A DNA stretch of 64,000 nucleotides from GCA-016700035 sp964454845 (GTDB taxonomy: Bacteria > Patescibacteriota > Saccharimonadia > CAILAD01 > GCA-016700035). The notes below the pieces were generated by a model. The model was not told where the DNA came from. It ran no database searches and saw nothing but the letters and a program-made list of their open reading frames with translations. The position numbers and the translations under genes are program-made. The stretch spans positions 1-64,000 of the forward strand of contig CAYVVS010000001.1 in NCBI GenBank assembly GCA_964454845.1, written 5' to 3'. Below are positions 59,704 to 64,000 of the stretch, piece after piece; position 1 is the first letter of the stretch; every line of letters begins with the position of its first letter.

Positions 59704-60700
59704 GGTTTTTCGAAACGACGAGACAGTGAAAAAGATTTTACGTAAAAAACACATATTTCGAGCGAGACCAGGGATTTCTTTGGTCGAGGTTATTATGGTG
59801 CTTGCTATATCTAGCATGATGATTGGGGGATCGCTGGTGTGGTTTGATACGCGTAAGAGTAGTGATTTTTATGATCAAATGCGCCAGTTGGAGTCACGTA
59901 TCCGCGAAGTACAAAGCGAGAATACTACGAGCGTAGTGCCTGGATACGAAAAAGCAGCGGGTTCGGCATGTAATCAAGTAGATCGCACGGGCTGTATTTT
60001 AGAGAGCGGCGAGGAAGTATACGGAACAGCTGTTTCTATGCTAGTGAATGCGGCCGGAGTAGGCTCGCCGCAGCTGAAAATATGGTACTTAAAAAAGAAC
60101 AGAGCCGTTGGAGCTCCTCCACAAGCCGAGACCATCGATGACTATCATGTTGATACGGTGAGTTTGCCTCAAAATGTGCGCTTTGAGGGCTATAAAGTAT
60201 TTCCCCCTACAGGAGCAAATCTGAGCTGCGCTGCTCCTGCAGCACTCAATGGTTACAGAAATTTGCCGTATAAGGCGTCTGATCCAGTAGCCGCAGGCGA
60301 AACAAACATTACTGCAACTGGTAGTGAAACTTTAGTGGTTTTTAGACGTACTACAGGGGGATATAACGCATTTAATAACCCTTCAGGAGCGGTTGAATTT
60401 GACCCAACGACAGTTACGGGTGTGCCTCGGGCACGGCCTTATTGGAATTCTTCGGCTTTGCCAATAATAAAAAATCCATCTTGGAGAGGTAATTATGATG
60501 ACTCCTCGTATCAGTACAGCCCAACTCCAAGCCCTCTGATTCTAAATGAGTCGCAGGGTCGTTTAGATAGCCAGCCATGCGCAGTATTATGGCGCTTTGG
60601 CAGTGTTGAACGGCAAGCTGGTGTACCGACTGAGCCTAGGTTTACTGCAGAGATCAACTTTAACTTGTCAGATGGTACTACGACTTTGGTAACGAGGTAG
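59702..60700 (+). CDS. Minor pseudopilin 1
   Basis: The 332-residue pseudopilin has a basic leader ending RARPG, cleavage before ISLVEVIMVLAISSMMIGG with Glu at +5, then a large globular domain with several Cys pairs. The start is GTG 59702 or GTG 59726; neither has a clear ribosome-binding site. It heads an operon with two more pseudopilins, probably the tip-initiating complex. Its stop lies 2 nt before the next ATG. Confidence 0.88.
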   Translation: MVFRNDETVKKILRKKHIFRARPGISLVEVIMVLAISSMMIGGSLVWFDTRKSSDFYDQMRQLESRIREVQSENTTSVVPGYEKAAGSACNQVDRTGCILESGEEVYGTAVSMLVNAAGVGSPQLKIWYLKKNRAVGAPPQAETIDDYHVDTVSLPQNVRFEGYKVFPPTGANLSCAAPAALNGYRNLPYKASDPVAAGETNITATGSETLVVFRRTTGGYNAFNNPSGAVEFDPTTVTGVPRARPYWNSSALPIIKNPSWRGNYDDSSYQYSPTPSPLILNESQGRLDSQPCAVLWRFGSVERQAGVPTEPRFTAEINFNLSDGTTTLVTR

Positions 60701-60702
60701 CT

Positions 60703-61293
60703 ATGAGGTACAAAGCCAACAAAGACGGAATGACGCTGATTGAAATAATCTTTGCCTTTGCAATAGTCGCAACAGTACTCACATTAGCCTATGCAGCATC
60801 GCTCGGTGCGTGGCGCACTGCCACTTCGTCTAATCAGCGGACCCAGGCACAATATCTTGTACAGCAGTCACTTGAGGCGGTAAAAGCCTATCGTGATAGT
60901 GGAGTTGATTGGAGCGATTTTACAGACGAAATGGCTACCTCGCCAGCAGGATTCTACATGGTTTTAATCGATAAGAATGGTACAGAGATTACCAATAGTT
61001 TTGTTTGTCCGACCGGCTCTGAGCCCTGTAAATTTAAAGTTGTGTCTGGTGAAGATAATGACTTAGCGTCTATCGGTTCAAACACGAGCGTTCCAGACAA
61101 TACAACCTTTGTTTTAAAAATACGCCCAGCTGAATATTATGTTTCAAACAGTGATACAGCCTCGGCAGGCGCGCCTCCAGCTGGAGACAGTACTGTAACG
61201 GCAGTAAACTTAATTGCAGAAATCAGATGGACAGATACAAACGGTATTGCTAGCAATCTTGCGGCAAGCACAATAATTACGGAGCCACGATAA
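60703..61293 (+). CDS. Minor pseudopilin 2
   Basis: The 196-residue pseudopilin has a leader ending NKDG, cleavage before MTLIEIIFAFAIVATVL with Glu at +5 and a PilV-like layout (LVQQSLEAVKAYRDSGVDWSDF). Its TAA overlaps the next ATG by 1 nt. Confidence 0.9.
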   Translation: MRYKANKDGMTLIEIIFAFAIVATVLTLAYAASLGAWRTATSSNQRTQAQYLVQQSLEAVKAYRDSGVDWSDFTDEMATSPAGFYMVLIDKNGTEITNSFVCPTGSEPCKFKVVSGEDNDLASIGSNTSVPDNTTFVLKIRPAEYYVSNSDTASAGAPPAGDSTVTAVNLIAEIRWTDTNGIASNLAASTIITEPR

Positions 61294-61931
61294 TGAGGCG
61301 AGTGCGATTCATGCGGCGAGGTTACACGCTCATCGAACTAACATTTTCAATAGCTTTTTATACTATGATTGTAACAATCGCCCTGGTCGGATTTATTGGA
61401 ATTTTTGGCATATACAATAAAGCACAAAGCCTTACTCGTACGCAAGAAGAAACTCGCAAAGCGATGGATACTTTGACACGTGACTTACGTCAGACACGAA
61501 ATCTTCTCCCTGTAACATTGATGGCTGGACAAGATATTAAGGATGCTTATTGTCTGAATGTCAGTGGTCAGTTAGTGGGCTACGGAATAAAGTATATTCC
61601 CGACAAGCAGCAATATATATTGGTGCGCTCTTCAGAAACAAAAGTTGCGGGTCAGACGCCCTGCACAGACTATGGCTCGGCTGTCTTGGTTACGAGTTCT
61701 GACGTGTGGAGTGATAAAAAGGCGCCGATTGGTCCATTTCCGCTCACCGCACGGCCTTTGGTAATAGAGCAGATTTCCGGGATAAGTGGTACGGAGCCGG
61801 TAGTATGGCAGGTGCGAGCAGGTGTATTTCGAGGTGTAAGTGCCCCAACAATGCCTGGCTTTACGCCTACAACAGATCAATTTGGGGCAGGTACTATGCT
61901 GCAATCGATCGTGGTGACAAGAGATAAATAA
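61293..61931 (+). CDS. Minor pseudopilin 3 (PilW/GspJ-like)
   Basis: The 212-residue pseudopilin has a leader ending FMRRG, cleavage before YTLIELTFSIAFYTMIV with Glu at +5, and RTQEETRKAMDTLTRDLRQTRNLLPV, as in PilW and GspJ proteins. It ends the three-gene pseudopilin operon. Confidence 0.9.
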   Translation: MRRVRFMRRGYTLIELTFSIAFYTMIVTIALVGFIGIFGIYNKAQSLTRTQEETRKAMDTLTRDLRQTRNLLPVTLMAGQDIKDAYCLNVSGQLVGYGIKYIPDKQQYILVRSSETKVAGQTPCTDYGSAVLVTSSDVWSDKKAPIGPFPLTARPLVIEQISGISGTEPVVWQVRAGVFRGVSAPTMPGFTPTTDQFGAGTMLQSIVVTRDK

Positions 61932-61934
61932 TAT

Positions 61935-61963
61935 TGCAATCATAAGCGTAAGAGGGTAGCATA
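61935..61963 (+). promoter_or_regulatory. Promoter of the PilX-like gene
   Basis: TTGCAA (61935-61940), a 17-nt spacer and TAGCAT (61958-61963) fit a promoter; CATAAT at 61961-61966 ends 6 nt before ATG 61973. TAAGCGT occurs at 61944-61950. Confidence 0.5.
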
Positions 61964-61972
61964 ATAACAGTT

Positions 61973-63304
61973 ATGTTTCACAGCGTGAGGAAAATTTGGC
62001 GACGTCAACAGCAGGGGTCTGCCGCTCTCATTACTACGATTGCAGTTTCGGCAATTTTGGTAGTGCTTTTTGTGGGAATTACCACAATTGCTACTCGAGA
62101 GATACGCCAATCCATCAATGCGGATAATGCCAACCGTGCATTGTATGCTGCCGAGGCTGGCGTAGAGGACGCTGTGCGTCGTTTGGCTGATGACCCACGT
62201 ATACGTGAAAAGAATTGTAACGAGTTAGCTCAACCAGCCGGTAGTGAAGTACCGGTGACTTCTAGCGGCACAAATAATCCGGACGTAGCTTGGACTTGCC
62301 GCACTATCACTACCTTGGCCGCAGAGTTGACTGGTCGCCTAGATGTTGATGAGAGTTTAAACCTAAACTTGGCTAGGGGTCGTGTGAGTGAAGAAGAGGA
62401 TGCGGATTATGTCCAACCGCGCTATATGACAATCGAATGGAATAACCCCCGCGATGCGGCAGACTCTGCTACGCCAGTGATTAGTAAGGTTTCTAGCTGG
62501 CTACCAGTCTACAATCCGGGTGTAGAAGACCCTTGGACTGGCGCCGCCGCACTCGAAATTACCTCAACGTGGTTGCAGACAACTGGTGGTGGAGAAGTAG
62601 TGCAGGTGGATACAAGTTCAATAAATAAGGGTGGTCTCAACGGAATAATGCCGGTGCGTACAGTTATCGCCTCGCCAGCCTGTTTGGGTGCCAGCTGCAA
62701 TTATACTGATTTTTCACCCTGGAACACGGATGCTTATCCAAATCCAACCTTTGTAGATTCTGCGGGAGTGAGCCAGGGCTCTTTGAAGAGTAACCTTACA
62801 ACCAGATGTGAGGCCGGCGGGTCAAAACAGTATAGTTGTGGTATGCCAGACTTGGTTGGCACAAAGTATGACCTAGCTAACTTGGTGAAAACTGAGATTA
62901 ATAATGGCAGTACCAATGTATTTTATGATGGTGCGTCTAGCTTTGATAACACAACTATGATGTTACGTATTCGTCCGCGCTATAGTGCTGCTAGTTACCG
63001 AATCCGTTTCTTTGACAAGTATAACAACCCCGTATTTATGCCAGATGGTAATGCCACGATTGATGTAACGGCTCGTTCAGGCAACTATTTCCGACGTGTG
63101 CTTGCTAAAAAACAGCTTACACCAACAATTTATGATGGTGTGTTTGATAATGCACTATTTTCAGGGAGCGATATTTGTAAGAACATGCGCATTTATCGTG
63201 ACTATCGAGGCGCACCAGATTATAAGTGGGATCCCGCAACTCTTACTAAAGAGCAGAATAGTGAAGCAGGTCGCAACAAGTGTGGCTCCGACTTAGATGT
63301 ATAG
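61973..63304 (+). CDS. PilX-like pilus assembly protein
   Basis: The 443-residue protein has a PilX-type N-terminus: a basic leader ending QQQG, then SAALITTIAVSAILVVLFVGITTIATREI without the +5 Glu, and ALYAAEAGVEDAVRRLADD. The exported part is beta-rich with at least four Cys pairs. PilX N-terminal proteins are minor tip components in several species. It is separately transcribed from the pseudopilin operon and ends before a bidirectional terminator. Confidence 0.88.
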   Translation: MFHSVRKIWRRQQQGSAALITTIAVSAILVVLFVGITTIATREIRQSINADNANRALYAAEAGVEDAVRRLADDPRIREKNCNELAQPAGSEVPVTSSGTNNPDVAWTCRTITTLAAELTGRLDVDESLNLNLARGRVSEEEDADYVQPRYMTIEWNNPRDAADSATPVISKVSSWLPVYNPGVEDPWTGAAALEITSTWLQTTGGGEVVQVDTSSINKGGLNGIMPVRTVIASPACLGASCNYTDFSPWNTDAYPNPTFVDSAGVSQGSLKSNLTTRCEAGGSKQYSCGMPDLVGTKYDLANLVKTEINNGSTNVFYDGASSFDNTTMMLRIRPRYSAASYRIRFFDKYNNPVFMPDGNATIDVTARSGNYFRRVLAKKQLTPTIYDGVFDNALFSGSDICKNMRIYRDYRGAPDYKWDPATLTKEQNSEAGRNKCGSDLDV

Positions 63305-63322
63305 ATATAGCAGGGTCACTAA

Positions 63323-63347
63323 AAAATAGCCCTTCGGGGCTATTTTT
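63323..63347. terminator. Bidirectional terminator between the pilus locus and xer
   Basis: Stem AAAATAGCCC (63323-63332) with GGGCTATTTT (63337-63346), TTCG tetraloop, U-rich on both sides. It overlaps the xer stop codon. Confidence 0.94.
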
Positions 63348-64000
63348 GGTTATCGGAGTGAAATTTTTGGTGGACTTCTTTGAGCTTGGGATTGGTTATG
63401 TGCGTGTACACTTGCGTGGTTGCCACGTTAGCGTGCCCTAGAAGCTCTTGTACACTCCTGAGGTCCGCGCCATGGGAAAGTAGGTCTGTTGCGAATGAAT
63501 GCCGTAGGGTATGGGGTGTAACGCGCTTGGTGATTCCTGCAGCTACGCGTCCGCGCTCGATAATACGTTGTACGCTCCTTGGAGTGAGCCTGGCAGTTTC
63601 GTTGGATTCATCAGATTTCTTGTGAGCCAGGTGAATAAATAGGGCGTCATCTTTGTCTTTACGCATCGCGAGGTAATCGTTGAGTGCTCCAGAGGCCAGC
63701 TCGGAGAGAAACACGGGCCGATCCTTTTGGCCTTTACCACGAATCGTAAATTCGCCCCGAGCCGTGTTGACGTTATCTCGATTGAGACTGACAAGCTCTG
63801 AAACACGCAGGCCACCAGAAAAAAGTAGCAGCACCATGGCGCGATCACGTTTTCCAGCTAAATCATTACCGGAAACTGCCTCTACGAGCCTGGCGACTTC
63901 TTCAGCATCCAAAAATGCTACCTGTGGCCGAGCGGCTTTTGCGAGTTCGATGCGCTCTGGAGGGAGTGACTCCACATCTTGGCGTGCCAGGTATTTTAAG
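63340..64000 (-). CDS. xer: Tyrosine recombinase XerC/XerD (5' end outside window)
   Basis: The visible 220 residues include the end of the SAM-like core-binding domain (KYLARQDVESLPPERIELAK) and the whole catalytic domain. First catalytic Arg is in FSGGLRVSELVSLNRDNV, then RGKGQKDRPVFL (Lys), PHTLRHSFATDLL (H-x-x-R), LGHANVATTQVYTH (His/Trp position and Tyr). The frame continues past GTG 63975 to the window edge, so the N-terminus lies outside. It resolves chromosome dimers with FtsK, which is also in this window. Confidence 0.93.
   Translation of the reverse strand, partial: LKYLARQDVESLPPERIELAKAARPQVAFLDAEEVARLVEAVSGNDLAGKRDRAMVLLLFSGGLRVSELVSLNRDNVNTARGEFTIRGKGQKDRPVFLSELASGALNDYLAMRKDKDDALFIHLAHKKSDESNETARLTPRSVQRIIERGRVAAGITKRVTPHTLRHSFATDLLSHGADLRSVQELLGHANVATTQVYTHITNPKLKEVHQKFHSDNQK

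Noticed and set aside
1..64000. UGA recoding as glycine (Gracilibacteria/Absconditabacteria code)
   Set aside because: UGA ends many genes at the expected place (mutY, the 44814 gene and others) and does not occur inside conserved domains.
1..64000. CRISPR arrays, insertion sequences, prophage or integron
   Set aside because: No regularly spaced repeats, transposase or phage structural genes were seen. The only recombinase is XerC/D-like, next to ordinary genes.

Overview
This window reads as a compact bacterial chromosome segment, most likely from the Candidate Phyla Radiation (Patescibacteria), and Saccharibacteria (TM7)-like in gene content. That placement is inferred from short genes, frequent 4-nt overlaps, reduced versions of house-keeping enzymes, a secretin-less type IV pilus cluster and an LCP cell-wall protein that suggest a single-membrane envelope. 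No 16S gene is present to confirm it. The standard code fits: UGA is used only as a stop. I saw no tRNA, rRNA, CRISPR array or insertion sequence.

Layout. Positions 1-12,650 hold repair and envelope genes: AlkD-like glycosylase, RarA, LCP protein, a guanylate-kinase-like protein, a 36-codon micro-unit, a GNAT, a cluster-less MutY, a MurE-like ligase, an arginase-family enzyme and three paralogous membrane-anchored C-X16-C proteins. Positions 12,650-40,450 are a house-keeping block: dnaG (without zinc ligands), rpoD, polA, mutM, holA, rpsT, a degenerate DHH protein, truB, rpsO, pnp, a family-4-like UDG, RNase J, cmk, ftsK, a RodZ-like protein, yajQ, recA-recX, rpsF-ssb-rpsR, efp, a HIT protein and ychF.

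Positions 40,450-63,310 are a type IV pilus locus. It opens with two very large surface proteins, each tied to a membrane-anchored SurA/PpiC-like domain. One copy is a single fused gene, interrupted by an artefactual 100-N assembly gap. The other is split into two overlapping genes. Then come pilM, pilN, pilO, a small membrane protein, pilB, pilT, pilC, a major pilin, pilD, three minor pseudopilins and a PilX-like protein. A partial XerC/D recombinase reads in from the right edge.

Two sequence-wide signals matter for annotation. Thirteen genes carry a -10 box 6-7 nt before the start codon, so they are probably leaderless, and several gene starts were corrected on that basis. The heptamer TAAGCGT recurs in intergenic DNA, including upstream of four pilus-locus genes. 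Three DNA enzymes (DnaG, MutY, UDG) have lost all or part of their classical metal-ligand sets.
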